A stretch of DNA of 57,488 bases from Victivallis lenta (GTDB lineage Bacteria > Verrucomicrobiota > Lentisphaeria > Victivallales > Victivallaceae): NCBI RefSeq assembly GCF_009695545.1, contig NZ_VUNS01000033.1:1-57488 (forward strand), given 5' to 3'. Numbering within the stretch: position 1 is the first letter of the stretch; each line of letters opens with the position of its first letter. Shown here piece by piece: positions 15,641 through 25,268 of this stretch. The notes under the pieces are model-generated. The model saw nothing but the letters and a program-made list of their open reading frames with translations. It was not told the DNA's origin and made no database searches. The translations under genes were made by a program, and so were the position numbers.

Positions 15641-17536
15641 ATGGCGGAAACGGTATTGTGGGCGGCGGACGAGCTCCGGCTGGCCATCGGGCGGCAGACG
15701 ATTTACGACGGCGCCGAATTTTACATCAACGCGGGCGAGCGGGTCGCCCTGGTCGGGCGCAACGGAAGCGGCAAATCGACGCTGCTGCGGCTCATCACCG
15801 GCGACGAAATCCCGAGTTCAGGGAACATCACGCGGGCCCGCAATCTGCGGGTCGCCGTGCTGCCGCAGGATTTTGAAGTGGACGACGGACGGACCATCCG
15901 CGAAAACGTCGCGGACGGGCTCGCGTATTTCCGCGAACTGCAGGAAAAGTTCGAAACCGTCTCGGTCAACTCGCCCGAACACGCGCAGATCGACCATGAG
16001 CTGATGATTCACGACGGCTGGAACCTCGAAACCAAGCTCGGCACCGTGCTCGAGAAACTGAATCTCTCCCGGGAGGCGGACCGGCGCTGCCATAAGCTTT
16101 CCGGAGGCGAGATGCGCCGCGTCGCCCTCGCGCGCGCGATCATATCCGAACCGGACCTGCTGCTGCTCGACGAGCCGACCAACCATCTCGACGTCAATAC
16201 GGTGGAGTGGATCGAGAACTTTCTCGCGGAGTACCGGGGCAGCTGCCTGTTCGTGACGCACGACCGTTATTTTCTCGACCGCATCGCGAGCCGGATCGTC
16301 GAGCTCAGCCACGGCAGATTCTACAGCTACCCCGGCAGCTACGCGGAGTATCTGGCGGCCAAGGCGGAGCGCGAGGCGAATGAGGATGTCCTCGAACAGA
16401 AGCGCCGCAGCTTTCTGCGTTCGGAGATCGACTGGGTGCGCCGCTCGCCGAAGGCGCGGCTCAAGCGCAACATGGGGCGCATGAAGCGGTTCGATGAAAT
16501 CGCCGCGCAGAGCGGCCCGGTCCGCGACAGTGAAATGGAGCTGCTGATTCCAGCCGCGTCGCGGCTCGGCAACAAGACCGTCGACCTTACGGACATTGCG
16601 CTGGCTTTCGGAGGCCGGACGATCATCCGGAATTTCTCCTTCGAATTCGAGCCGGGCTCCCGGATCGGCATGATCGGCCCGAACGGCATCGGCAAGAGCA
16701 GCCTGCTCCGGATCATCACCGGGCAGCTTGCGCCGGACCGGGGGGAGGTCAGAATCGCCCCGACGGTCGAATTCAACTACATCGACCAGTCGCGCATCGC
16801 GCTTGATCCGGAGAAGACCGTGGCCGACGAGCTCAGCGAGGGAGTCGACACGATTTCGCTCGGTGCCGAGAGGATTTCGATCTGGGGGTATCTGAAGCGG
16901 TTTCTCTTTGAGGACGACCGGATCAATACGCAGGTCCGCTATCTCTCCGGCGGTGAAAAGGCGCGGCTCATGCTTGCGAAAATCCTGAAACAGGGCGGCA
17001 ATTTCCTGATTCTCGACGAACCGACCAACGACCTGGACCTTTCGAGCCTGCGGCTGCTCGAGGAGGCTCTGGCCTCTTACGGCGGCTGTGTGCTGGTGGT
17101 CAGCCACGACCGCTATTTCCTGAACCGGGTCTGTACCGGAATCCTCGGCTTCGAAGGGGACGGCGAAATCGTCTACACGCCGGGAGATTATGATTACCAC
17201 CTCGAAAAACGGCGCGCGCGTGAAGCGAAGAACGCTCCTGCGGTCCCGCCGAAACCGGCTGCCGCGCCGGAGGCGCCGAAACCGAAGCAGCCGCCGAAAA
17301 AGCTCTCCTGGAAAGAGGCGCGCGAGCTTGAGGGGATGGAAGCGGCGATTCTCGCGGTCGAAGACAGGATCGCGGAGATTGAGGCGCTCTTCGGTGAACC
17401 GGATTTCTACACGAAGCACGGCAGCGAGAGCGCCGCGCTGCAGGCCGCGCTCGATGAGGCCCGCGCCGAATCCGCGCGGCTCTACGCGCGATGGGAAGAA
17501 CTTGAAGCCAAGCGAATGGAGTTGGAACAGAAATGA
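15641..17536 (+). CDS. uup: ABC-F family ATPase, Uup type
   Basis: 631 residues with two ABC domains and no membrane segments. Domain 1 has GRNGSGKST, LSGGEMRR and LLLLDEPTNHLD; domain 2 has GPNGIGKSS, LSGGEKAR and LILDEPTNDLD. Between them is the charged ABC-F linker (about residues 240-310). After a Pro/Lys/Ala-rich stretch the C-terminus is a coiled coil (KLSWKEARELEGMEAAILAVE...), the DNA-binding-type tail of Uup. ABC-F proteins act on the ribosome, and Uup also affects transposon excision and ribosome assembly. The stop overlaps the next start (ATGA). Confidence 0.9.
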   Translation: MAETVLWAADELRLAIGRQTIYDGAEFYINAGERVALVGRNGSGKSTLLRLITGDEIPSSGNITRARNLRVAVLPQDFEVDDGRTIRENVADGLAYFRELQEKFETVSVNSPEHAQIDHELMIHDGWNLETKLGTVLEKLNLSREADRRCHKLSGGEMRRVALARAIISEPDLLLLDEPTNHLDVNTVEWIENFLAEYRGSCLFVTHDRYFLDRIASRIVELSHGRFYSYPGSYAEYLAAKAEREANEDVLEQKRRSFLRSEIDWVRRSPKARLKRNMGRMKRFDEIAAQSGPVRDSEMELLIPAASRLGNKTVDLTDIALAFGGRTIIRNFSFEFEPGSRIGMIGPNGIGKSSLLRIITGQLAPDRGEVRIAPTVEFNYIDQSRIALDPEKTVADELSEGVDTISLGAERISIWGYLKRFLFEDDRINTQVRYLSGGEKARLMLAKILKQGGNFLILDEPTNDLDLSSLRLLEEALASYGGCVLVVSHDRYFLNRVCTGILGFEGDGEIVYTPGDYDYHLEKRRAREAKNAPAVPPKPAAAPEAPKPKQPPKKLSWKEARELEGMEAAILAVEDRIAEIEALFGEPDFYTKHGSESAALQAALDEARAESARLYARWEELEAKRMELEQK

Positions 17537-18114
17537 AGAAAGTCATCTGGCCGGGCAGCACGCAGCTCGCCCCGGTTCCGGCGGTCCTGGTCGGCTGCGG
17601 CGGGCCGGGGGCGTACAACCTGATTACGATCGCATGGGCCGGAACGGTCTGCAGCAAGCCGCCGATGCTGTCGATTTCGGTGCGTCCCGAAAGGCACAGT
17701 TACGGACTGATCCGGGAATCCGGTGAATTCACGGTGAATCTGCCGACCGTCGGGCAGGTGAAGGAGACCGATTATTGCGGCGTGGTCTCCGGCGCCGACC
17801 ATGACAAGTTCAAAGAGACGGGTTTCACGCCGCTGGCGGGCTCGCAGGTCGCGGCGCCGCTGGTTGCCGAGTGTCCGCTCGGGCTCGAGTGCCGGGTGAA
17901 GCAGACGCTCGATCTCGGCAGTCACACCATGTTCATTGCCGAGATCGTCGCCGTGCAGGTGTCGGAGGAGTTCATCAATGCGGAGGGGAGGCTCGAGCTC
18001 GAGAGGGCCGGGCTCGCCGCCTACGTGCACGGCCACTATTTCGAGCTCGGCGGCGCAATCGGCCACTTCGGCTACTCGGTCCGCAGAAAACCCGGTCCGG
18101 TGGTGCGTAAATAA
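17533..18114 (+). CDS. Flavin reductase-like domain protein
   Basis: 193 residues. The segments NLITIAWAGTVCSKPPMLSISVRPERHSYGLI and then GEFTVNLPT fit the FMN-binding split-barrel flavin reductase-like family, whose members bind FMN and reduce flavin with NAD(P)H or act as flavoredoxins. CGVVSGADHDKFKETG and the C-terminal HFGYSVR also fit this group. It overlaps uup by 4 bases and is therefore co-transcribed with it. The physiological electron acceptor cannot be read from the sequence. Confidence 0.85.
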   Translation: MKKVIWPGSTQLAPVPAVLVGCGGPGAYNLITIAWAGTVCSKPPMLSISVRPERHSYGLIRESGEFTVNLPTVGQVKETDYCGVVSGADHDKFKETGFTPLAGSQVAAPLVAECPLGLECRVKQTLDLGSHTMFIAEIVAVQVSEEFINAEGRLELERAGLAAYVHGHYFELGGAIGHFGYSVRRKPGPVVRK

Positions 18115-18137
18115 CAGTCTGCGACGGCGCGCCTGAT

Positions 18138-18182
18138 CCCCCCGATGCTGTTCGCCGAATACGTCGCGGGAGCAGCGGGGGG
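18138..18182. terminator. Hairpin between convergent genes
   Basis: CCCCCCGATGCT (18138-18149) pairs with AGCAGCGGGGGG (18171-18182) with one mismatch. There is no T tract, but its place between convergent stops suggests a shared 3' end. Confidence 0.45.
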
Positions 18183-18220
18183 ATGAAATGTCCCTCCGGC
18201 TCCCGCGGCTTCCCGGACAG

Positions 18221-18646
18221 TTATTGCAGCAGGGCGCGGACGGGGGAGAAGCAGACGAACTTCCACTCGCCGCCGGTGTGCCGGCAGACCATCAGGGCTT
18301 CGACGCCGGAGGAGTTGCTGAGCGTCAGGGTGCAGGTGTCCGGGGTTTTCGCCATGCGGGTGATGCCGGAGACGGCCATGCCGCGTTCGTCATACTGCTT
18401 CAGCGCCCGGTAGGAGCCGGAGAGGGTTTTGTCCTGCAGGTCGGCGCAGTGTCTGCCGAATTCCCGCGGCGTTTTCTGTTTTGCGATCCGCTGGATATCC
18501 CGGGCGAACTTCTCCGCCGCTGCGGCGGTTTCCGGTTCCACGGCGATTTCCCGCAGTTCAGCCGGAACGGGTTCCTTCCGGAAGGACATCGAAAAGGTGA
18601 GGACGCATGCTCCGAGCAGGAGAAGGACAAGAGCGGCTTTCTTCAT
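18221..18646 (-). CDS. Small secreted protein of unknown function
   Basis: 141 residues with a clear signal peptide (MKKAALVLLLLGACVLTF; the Cys could also be a lipobox). The mature part has a helical region (AAEKFARDIQRIAKQKTPREF) followed by a beta-rich half ending VEALMVCRHTGGEWKFVCFSP, which resembles the NTF2/DUF4878-like fold of small secreted proteins. That fold is only a guess. It is the last gene of a three-gene unit with the pseudopilin (27 bases upstream) and the FMN-binding protein. Confidence 0.7.
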   Translation of the reverse strand: MKKAALVLLLLGACVLTFSMSFRKEPVPAELREIAVEPETAAAAEKFARDIQRIAKQKTPREFGRHCADLQDKTLSGSYRALKQYDERGMAVSGITRMAKTPDTCTLTLSNSSGVEALMVCRHTGGEWKFVCFSPVRALLQ

Positions 18647-18673
18647 GATTCAAACCTCTTTGCATTCCATCGG

Positions 18674-19381
<708 letters not shown>

Positions 19382-19396
19382 GGTATTCTCCAATGG

Positions 19397-20632
19397 TTAT
19401 CGGGTCAAAGCGTCGATGCGGGACTGGATGACGGCGTCGGGATCTTTCGTGAATTCTTCGAGATGTTCCCGCAGCCGGGCGAGTTCGCGCTCCTTTTCGG
19501 CAATGCGGGCGGGCATGGTCAGCGTGCCGCGCACCAGCTGGCGGGTGACCTCCTTGCGGAGCTCTTCGAGCTGCTTCGGATCGCGGCTCTGCCGGAAGGC
19601 GGCGGCCAGCCGGTTGATCTTATCCTCCTGCGCCTGTGCTTCGGGATCGCTGAACTTCATTTTGCCGGCGGATGCCGGGGAGTGCTGTTTCTGCCTGAGC
19701 GCATTCAGCCTCGCTTCGGTGGCGGCCAGCGCTTTCTCCTGTTCGGCGTTGTGCGGGGGGACGGTTTCGAGCATTCGCTCGTAATTGGCCAGGATCGCGG
19801 CTTTCAGCGCTTTGAGGTCGGCTTCCGATTTGGAGTTCTTGTATTTCTCCGCCGCGAGATCGACCGGGCTTTTGCGGCTGCCGCGTCCGGGGTGGTTGAA
19901 AAACATGAGTTTATGCTCCTCGGCGAACTTTCCGGCGGCCTCCGGCCCTTCGAGCGCGGCCACAAGGCGCAGCTGCAGCTCCTCTTCCTTCCGTTCCCGC
20001 AGCTGTTTGAGCAGTACTTGGCTGCCGGAGACGATCCGCTTCAGCGTGGCCACCCGCCGCTCAAGCTGGATGATTTCAGGATTTCGGGGCGCGGCAGTTG
20101 CCGGGACCGGGACGGCGGCGGCAGGCTGCTTCGGCTTCGGCGCTGTTTCGGCCGGTTTGAGATAGGACTCGGCCAGCTTGCGCACACCGGCCCGGATGGC
20201 GGAGCTGCTGTAAGTTGCCCCGGTTACGGTATCGACCTGTTTCCCGGGGATCTCTTCCAGCTTGAGCTTGTTCCAGCTTTCGAGGAACTTCGCGGCGCGG
20301 ACCCGGTTGAGAAACGAGGGAGTCTCCTGATTCTTGCCGATCAGGATGCCGGCGACCTGGCGGTTGTTGTCGAAGAGCACGGCGATTTCGATGGTTCCGG
20401 CATAGCCGAACTGCCGTTCGTCATCGCCGATGGTTTCGAGGTAAAGAGTGCCGAGCGTTTTCTGATTTCCGTCCCGGACGAGATAGATGCCGGGTTTCTG
20501 TTCGGCATACTCTTTCGCTTCGGGAAAGATGCGTGCGGCTTCCGCCGCAAACGGCTTGACCGGTGCAGGCGTCTCCGCTCCGCAGACAAAAAATGCGGCT
20601 GCCGCGAAAACGCCGGGAATCAGTCGTTTCAT
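19397..20632 (-). CDS. Secreted FMN-binding domain protein with C-terminal coiled coil
   Basis: 411 residues with a signal peptide (MKRLIPGVFAAAAFFVCGAE). Residues about 60-155 form an FMN-bind domain like RnfG/NqrC, ending in DTVTGATYSS. This matches the Dxx(T/S)GAT signal at which ApbE attaches FMN to Thr, here Thr140. The remainder is a Pro/Ala linker and long charged helices, probably coiled coil, with no membrane helix. The family carries electrons outside the cytoplasmic membrane. No apbE, rnf or nqr gene is in the window. AAGGAG lies 8 bases upstream. First gene of a unit with the pseudopilin and a small secreted protein. Confidence 0.85.
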   Translation of the reverse strand: MKRLIPGVFAAAAFFVCGAETPAPVKPFAAEAARIFPEAKEYAEQKPGIYLVRDGNQKTLGTLYLETIGDDERQFGYAGTIEIAVLFDNNRQVAGILIGKNQETPSFLNRVRAAKFLESWNKLKLEEIPGKQVDTVTGATYSSSAIRAGVRKLAESYLKPAETAPKPKQPAAAVPVPATAAPRNPEIIQLERRVATLKRIVSGSQVLLKQLRERKEEELQLRLVAALEGPEAAGKFAEEHKLMFFNHPGRGSRKSPVDLAAEKYKNSKSEADLKALKAAILANYERMLETVPPHNAEQEKALAATEARLNALRQKQHSPASAGKMKFSDPEAQAQEDKINRLAAAFRQSRDPKQLEELRKEVTRQLVRGTLTMPARIAEKERELARLREHLEEFTKDPDAVIQSRIDALTR

Positions 20633-20656
20633 GGGAAAGACTCCTTTTATTGTTAA

Positions 20657-20670
20657 TTAGTCTCGTCTAA
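20657..20670 (-). promoter_or_regulatory. TTAG-N6-CTAA site near the start of the FMN-binding gene
   Basis: TTAGTCTCGTCTAA, with the same outer half-sites and spacing as the palindrome at 20778-20795. It lies about 25 bases upstream of the start codon. Confidence 0.45.
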
Positions 20671-20714
20671 ATTTATTTTTACCGTAAATCCGGTCTGCTG
20701 TCATGGTGAAAGAA

Positions 20715-20737
20715 AGCGGTCCCGGATCGGTTCCGCT
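20715..20737. repeat. Hairpin in the leader of the FMN-binding operon
   Basis: AGCGG and CCGCT arms with an inner CCGGATCGG core. It is close in sequence to the palindrome at 10768-10792. Confidence 0.35.
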
Positions 20738-20741
20738 TTTT

Positions 20742-20769
20742 AATATATCGCGGGATCGGAAAAATGCAA
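20742..20769 (-). promoter_or_regulatory. Promoter of the FMN-binding operon
   Basis: On the minus strand, TTGCAT (20764-20769) and TATATT (20742-20747) with a 16-base spacer, just downstream of the 18-bp palindrome. Confidence 0.5.
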
Positions 20770-20777
20770 TGGCAATT

Positions 20778-20795
20778 AATTAGATTAATCTAATT
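20778..20795 (-). promoter_or_regulatory. Perfect 18-bp palindrome, DtxR/IdeR-like operator candidate
   Basis: AATTAGATTAATCTAATT is a perfect inverted repeat, 8 bases upstream of the -35. The TTAG...CTAA ends recall the metal-dependent DtxR/IdeR family, whose consensus is TTAGGTTAG-CTAACCTAA. The match is partial and the regulator is not in the window. Confidence 0.5.
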
Positions 20796-20883
20796 TTATT
20801 TGAAAAGAATGCCGCGGTTTGTTTTCCTGTACGTAATCTGCCGGCGGGCAGAGGATCGCGGGAAGCAAGGCCGGCTGCGGACC

Positions 20884-20920
20884 AAAAAAGAGCGGGGAAG
20901 GCGGATTGCCTTTCCCGCTC
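20884..20920 (-). terminator. Rho-independent terminator of the isomerase-like gene
   Basis: On the minus strand a GAGCGGGAAAGGC / GCCTTCCCCGCTC stem with a short loop is followed by TTTTTT. It lies 22 bases after the stop. Confidence 0.85.
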
Positions 20921-20941
20921 CCGCTGCGTGTCGCGCGAGGA

Positions 20942-21739
20942 TTACTTGTTGCCGAGCGCAAGACCGTTGGAGGTCATGTACTTGTAGCTGCGCTTGAGGG
21001 CTTCGACCATTTCCACGCGGCAATAGTCGAGCTCGACCACGATGTTGTTGACGCGGTCCGGCGTGGCGGCGACGATGGCCGGAATGGGCAGGTCGCCTTC
21101 GCCGAGCGGCAGGAGATCGACCTTGCGGTCATAGATGCCGTTGGTGATCTTGAGCTCTTCGGCGCCCTGGTGCAGGATGCCGTCCTTCATATGGAGCGCG
21201 ACGACGCGGTCGCTGAAGAGCTTCATCATTTCGACCGGGTCCTCCGTGCCGAAATTGGTCGACCAGAAAGCGTCGAGCTGGAACTTGACCTTCGGACAGA
21301 GTTCCGCATAGATTTCGTATTTCAGACGGCCGTCGATGCGCTCGAATTCCCAGTTGTGGTTGTGCTGGAAGAGCATGAGACCGGCTTTTTCGAGTTTCTC
21401 CTGCATCATCGAGGTGGTTTCGGCGGTGCGCTTGATGGCGTCGAGATCCTTGTAGTCCTCCGGGCCGTAGCCGCAGACGACGCGGTCGAGGCCGAGGCGG
21501 CCGGCGATGTCGATGGTCTCTTCGAGATTGTCCGGCTTCGCCCAGGGGGAGTGCGAGCTGTAAAGCTTGAGCCCGAGGTCGTTGATCCGTTTGAGGAACT
21601 CTTCCGGCGTCATGTTCCAGAAGCCGGCCGGCTCAACCGCCTTGAAGCCGATATCGGCAACGGTTTTCAGCACGGCGTCAAAATCCTTTTCCGCCATCTG
21701 GCGCAGTGAATACAGCTGGACAGCCAAATCTCTGGTCAT
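20942..21739 (-). CDS. Sugar phosphate isomerase/epimerase-like protein (xylose isomerase-like TIM barrel)
   Basis: 265 residues. The N-terminus LAVQLYSLRQMAEKDFDAVLKTVADIGFKAVEPAG, then GLKLYSSHSP, LFQHNHNWEF, KFQLDAFWSTNFG, VVALHMKDG and a final VVELDYC, give the ordered metal-ligand positions (Glu, His, Asp, His, Glu) of the AP_endonuc_2/xylose isomerase-like family. No signal peptide. Many Lentisphaerota and Planctomycetes genomes carry large families of such proteins, acting on sugars, inositols or keto-sugars. The substrate cannot be told. AAGGAG lies 8 bases before the ATG, and the gene stands alone with its own promoter and terminator. Confidence 0.85.
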   Translation of the reverse strand: MTRDLAVQLYSLRQMAEKDFDAVLKTVADIGFKAVEPAGFWNMTPEEFLKRINDLGLKLYSSHSPWAKPDNLEETIDIAGRLGLDRVVCGYGPEDYKDLDAIKRTAETTSMMQEKLEKAGLMLFQHNHNWEFERIDGRLKYEIYAELCPKVKFQLDAFWSTNFGTEDPVEMMKLFSDRVVALHMKDGILHQGAEELKITNGIYDRKVDLLPLGEGDLPIPAIVAATPDRVNNIVVELDYCRVEMVEALKRSYKYMTSNGLALGNK

Positions 21740-21789
21740 TTTCGATACTCCTTAAATTGGGGTTGGTGAAAATTATCGTACCTTATCTT

Positions 21790-21817
21790 ACTATATGGCA
21801 CGTTCCGCAAATGACAA
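21790..21817 (-). promoter_or_regulatory. Promoter of the isomerase-like gene
   Basis: On the minus strand, TTGTCA (21812-21817) and TATAGT (21790-21795) with a 16-base spacer. Confidence 0.5.
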
Positions 21818-21878
21818 TTGACGGAACCTCTTTTTTTTTGACTTCTTTTATATAAATCGCGGGCTTTCCCATTCACCG

Positions 21879-22697
21879 TCAGACCGATTCGAAAACGAGA
21901 CGGGGGCGGTATTCGCCGCGCGCCTGTTCCGCCTGCTCCCGCGAGGTGATTCCGGTCAGGACCAGTCCGGAATACATGCCGGAATTGTTGGCGCCGCGGA
22001 TATCGCTGGCGAGGGAGTCCCCGATGCAGAGAATCCGGCTCCGCTCCGCCATGCCGAGCTGCTCCGCCGCGAAGTCGTAGATCGCCGTGCAGGGTTTGCC
22101 GAGGTAAATCGGCTCGATGTCGGTCCCCATCTCGTGCAGGAGGAGCCGGATGCATCGGGCCTGTCCGCCGGCCCCGATGCCGATGCCGCCGGTGACGGCG
22201 TTCGGCCAGCAGGTGTCCGGATTCGGCACGATGAACGGGCGGTCGGGATGGCGGCGGAAAAAGCCGGTGAGCGCCTCCCAGCTCGTGCGCCAGTCGTAAT
22301 TGCCTTCGCCCATCAGGACGCCGCAGCACTGTTCGAGTCCGGCGAGGTCGCGTTCGAGCTTCAATCCTCCGGTGTCGCCGACCCGGCCGACCTGAAACAG
22401 CGTGCCGCGGTCCCAGCCCCGGCGCCGGGCCAGTTCCGGCAGGACGGAGAGACAGGAGATCACTTCGCTTTCGGCCGCCTCAATGCCGGCGCGATTCAGG
22501 AAGCCGCTCTTCTGCCGGCGGGTATGGTCGCCGTCGTTGGTCAGGAAGAAGAACGGCGTTCCGTCCCGGCGCAGCAGAGCGAGAAATTCGGCGGCGCCGG
22601 GGATCGGCTGCGGGCCGTAGACGAGGGTTCCGTCGATATCGAACAGGATCGCGTCGAACCGGACCGATTCCTCTCTCCAGAAATCAATGAGTTTCAT
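21879..22697 (-). CDS. HAD superfamily phosphatase, class IIA (NagD-like)
   Basis: 272 residues. DxDGT is LFDIDGTLVYGP with nucleophile Asp20 and Asp22; the second motif is FFLTNDGDHTRRQ; IYLGKPCTAIYD holds the Lys; and ILCIGDSLASDIRGANNSGMYSGLV is the acidic third motif. The large cap between motifs 2 and 3 (about residues 75-185) is the IIA cap of the NagD/AraL/PGP group, which dephosphorylates small sugar phosphates, nucleotides or pyridoxal phosphate. The usual cap residues have been kept, so it should be active. The substrate is unknown. The ribosome site is weak. Confidence 0.88.
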   Translation of the reverse strand: MKLIDFWREESVRFDAILFDIDGTLVYGPQPIPGAAEFLALLRRDGTPFFFLTNDGDHTRRQKSGFLNRAGIEAAESEVISCLSVLPELARRRGWDRGTLFQVGRVGDTGGLKLERDLAGLEQCCGVLMGEGNYDWRTSWEALTGFFRRHPDRPFIVPNPDTCWPNAVTGGIGIGAGGQARCIRLLLHEMGTDIEPIYLGKPCTAIYDFAAEQLGMAERSRILCIGDSLASDIRGANNSGMYSGLVLTGITSREQAEQARGEYRPRLVFESV

Positions 22698-22858
22698 ATA
22701 TTTTTTGTCCGATACTATACTGCTTCCCCGCCGATTTGCAACCCGGTTCCGTCGAAAGCTGCCGATACGGCTTGCATTTTTTCGCTTTTGTGCTTAGTTA
22801 TAGGATGAAGAAGGAGCATTTCAGACGGAATTACCCGTCGATTCAGAGGAGGTATCTC

Positions 22859-23818
22859 ATGAAAAAGTATCCGGAACTTACCAGGGAAACTGCCGCATTC
22901 ATCGAAGGTCTCGAAGCGAAGAACGATCCGCCGCTCTACACGCTGAGCTACCAAGACGCCCGCGCCGTGCTGGCCGCCGCGCAGTCCGGCCCGACGCCGC
23001 GGCCGGAGGCCGACGTGACGGATTTCGAAATACCGTTCGGAGAGGGCGGGGCGGTCGAATTGCGGATCGTCCGGCCGAAGGGCGGGAAGGGGCGGCTGCC
23101 GGTCGTGTTTTATATCCACGGCGGCGGCTGGGTCATGGGGGACAAAAACACGCACGACCGGCTTGTGCGCGAGATCGCCGTCCGCACCGGCGCGGCTGTG
23201 GTGTTTGTGAACTACACGCCGTCGCCCGAGGCGCAGTATCCGGTTCCGCTGCGGCAGATCATGACCGCGCTCCGCTACATCGTCGCACATGCGGACGAGC
23301 TGAAGCTCGACGCGGCCCGGATCGCCGTGGCCGGGGACAGCGTGGGCGGCAACATGGCGGCGGCGCTGACGCTGATGTGCAAAGCGGAAAACGGCCCGCG
23401 CCTCCGTTTCCAGCTGCTGCTCTACCCGGTGACCGACGCATCGCTCGACACGGACTCCTACCGGGAGTTCGCCGACGGCCCGTGGCTTACGAAAAAAGCG
23501 ATGGAGTATTTCTGGGATGCATACGCGCCGGATAAAAAGTCGCGCCGCGAGATCACTGCCTCTCCGCTGCTGGCGACGGCGGAACAGCTGAAGGGACTTC
23601 CGCCTGCCTTCGTCATCACCGATGCGAACGACGTTCTGCGCGACGAAGGGGAGGCGTACGCGGTCAGGCTCATGCAGGCGGGCGTTCCGACCGGCGCGGC
23701 CCGCTATGCCGGCACGATCCACGATTTCCTGATGCTCGATGCGGTGGCCGATACGATTCCCGCGAAGGAGGCGCTGGCGCAGGCGTGCGGCGTGCTGCGG
23801 GAGGCGCTGGCGGAGTAA
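22859..23818 (+). CDS. Alpha/beta hydrolase, hormone-sensitive-lipase (GDXG) family
   Basis: 319 residues from the ATG at 22859, with GGAGG six bases upstream; the open frame further upstream lacks a start signal. The oxyanion-hole motif HGGGWV is at residues 88-93, nucleophile Ser161 lies in AGDSVGGNMA (the GDSxGG signature), and the acid and His are expected in ITDANDVLRDEG and GTIHDFLML. No signal peptide. Enzymes of this family hydrolyse short-chain esters. The gene is divergent from the HAD hydrolase and its physiological substrate is unknown. Confidence 0.92.
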   Translation: MKKYPELTRETAAFIEGLEAKNDPPLYTLSYQDARAVLAAAQSGPTPRPEADVTDFEIPFGEGGAVELRIVRPKGGKGRLPVVFYIHGGGWVMGDKNTHDRLVREIAVRTGAAVVFVNYTPSPEAQYPVPLRQIMTALRYIVAHADELKLDAARIAVAGDSVGGNMAAALTLMCKAENGPRLRFQLLLYPVTDASLDTDSYREFADGPWLTKKAMEYFWDAYAPDKKSRREITASPLLATAEQLKGLPPAFVITDANDVLRDEGEAYAVRLMQAGVPTGAARYAGTIHDFLMLDAVADTIPAKEALAQACGVLREALAE

Positions 23819-23869
23819 GCAGGGGGGGCCGGGGCGTTTCGGGCTCCGGCGCCCGCCGCTTGTCCGTCT

Positions 23870-24544
23870 TTACGGAGTTGCGGAGATGCGGCGCTTCAGC
23901 GTCATGACGGCCAGGAGGACGAGCAGCAGCCCGCTCGACGCGGCGAAGAAAAGGTATTTCCGGAACTCTGCGCGCGTTCGCCGCACGCTCTGCCGCGTAC
24001 GCTGCTGCTGCTCCCACTGTTCGGCCTTGGCGATCTGCCGCTGCCGGTAGGAGGAGTCGATTTCCCCGCGGTGGTATTTCATAAGCGCATAGGCGAGCCC
24101 GGGCTGTTCCTGCTCCAGCGTCAGCACGCTGCCGTCCTGCGTCAGCAGTTGCCGGGTGCGGTTCCGGTGCGCCCGTTTTTCGATGGCGATGATTTCGTTT
24201 CCTCCCTGCCGGGACGGGTCGTCGGCGAGAGTGCCGAAATAGAAGTATGGATTCCCCTTTTCCCGTGTCGGCCGGCGGTCGGGCAGCAGCGGGCAGGCCA
24301 GATGCTGCAGCGCTTCCTTTCCGAGCATGGACCACCCCTCGAGGTTGTCCCGGTTCGGAATCTCCCCGCTGTTTTCGGCCGCATACGCCTTCAGCAGAAT
24401 TCCGAGCTCCTTCAGATGGTTCCGGCAGACAGCCGCCTCGGATTCCCCCGGCTGCGGAGAACAGGCCGGCAGCAGCAGTACGGCAAGAACGGACACAAGA
24501 CACGGCAGGAGACCTTTTCGCGGAAACTGCGTCGATCGGCTCAT
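23870..24544 (-). CDS. Lipoprotein with C-terminal membrane helix, pseudopilin-tail-like
   Basis: 224 residues. The N-terminus has a hydrophobic stretch ending in LLLPAC, a lipobox with Cys28. The next part, CRNHLKELGILLKAYAAENSGEIPNRDNLEGWSML, and then LACPLLPDR, resembles the globular half of Planctomycete/Lentisphaerota pseudopilins (a C-x-N-x-L-K-x-L-G helix followed by a CP motif) without the prepilin leader. A charged helix (EIDSSYRQRQIAKAEQWEQQQR) leads to a terminal membrane helix (YLFFAASSGLLLVLLAVM). The role is unknown; it may be a pilin-derived envelope protein. Confidence 0.7.
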   Translation of the reverse strand: MSRSTQFPRKGLLPCLVSVLAVLLLPACSPQPGESEAAVCRNHLKELGILLKAYAAENSGEIPNRDNLEGWSMLGKEALQHLACPLLPDRRPTREKGNPYFYFGTLADDPSRQGGNEIIAIEKRAHRNRTRQLLTQDGSVLTLEQEQPGLAYALMKYHRGEIDSSYRQRQIAKAEQWEQQQRTRQSVRRTRAEFRKYLFFAASSGLLLVLLAVMTLKRRISATP

Positions 24545-24701
24545 GAAAGCACCCCGGAGTTCGGTTGAACAATGTGTAAAACGTGGTTCACATTTACGAA
24601 TACATTATACAAGGCATTCTTTGTACAAAACTTACGTCAAAATGCTGGAATTGCTGACATTTTCATGTTATGCGGGACTGTGATGCGGAGAAGACCTCTG
24701 A

Positions 24702-25268
24702 TCAATATTGCATTTGTTTAAACTCCGATGTGTCCGGAAGCTTTTTGTACCACTCTTTCCAGATTTGCGGATCATCAGGTAACTCTTCCCGGGTTGTTTC
24801 GCGCAACAGTGACATGATTGCATGATGCGATTTTTCAAAAGGCATGTCCAATGCTTTAATCAGGGAAGAAACATTTCTGGAATCAATCTGCGCTCCAAGA
24901 TGAAGAACTGCTTGATAACGTACTGTTTGAGCAGGATGATTTAATAATGGAATCAACTCTTTTTTTTCAATTCGGATATTTCTCCTTTTACATTCCGTTA
25001 AAAGATTTGACAGTAAATGATTATCTGCAGATTTCGGTTTTTTCATAGTTGCTGCTTCATGCAAATATGATATCACTTGTTCACTTGAAAGTTCTCCTTG
25101 CTCTAACAAGTATAGTCTGAATGATGGATCTTTGTGAATAATAATTCGACCGATTAAGGATATTACACCTAAAACAATTACTATAATGATAAGAGTAAAA
25201 ATAAATATCGATAATACACGGTGCTTTTTATGAAAATCCGACAGACATTTCTTCAAAAAATTTAACAT
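24702..25268 (-). CDS. Membrane-anchored HEAT-repeat-like protein, AT-rich
   Basis: 188 residues. A single membrane helix (VLSIFIFTLIIIVIVLGVISLIG) follows a short basic N-terminus. The rest is helical, with ELIPLLNHPAQTVRYQAVLHLGA matching a HEAT/PBS-lyase repeat, then SSLIKALDMPFEKSHHAIMSLL. The coding sequence is clearly AT-rich with A/T-ending codons, unlike every neighbour, which suggests recent acquisition. No good ribosome site is seen upstream. Function unknown; HEAT repeats usually mediate protein contacts. Confidence 0.65.
   Translation of the reverse strand: MLNFLKKCLSDFHKKHRVLSIFIFTLIIIVIVLGVISLIGRIIIHKDPSFRLYLLEQGELSSEQVISYLHEAATMKKPKSADNHLLSNLLTECKRRNIRIEKKELIPLLNHPAQTVRYQAVLHLGAQIDSRNVSSLIKALDMPFEKSHHAIMSLLRETTREELPDDPQIWKEWYKKLPDTSEFKQMQY

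Larger units (their letters stand above)
20633..20883. other. Regulatory leader of the FMN-binding operon
   Basis: AT-rich non-coding region with two TTAG-N6-CTAA palindromes (20657-20670 and 20778-20795), a minus-strand promoter (20742-20769) and a hairpin (20715-20737). Confidence 0.6.
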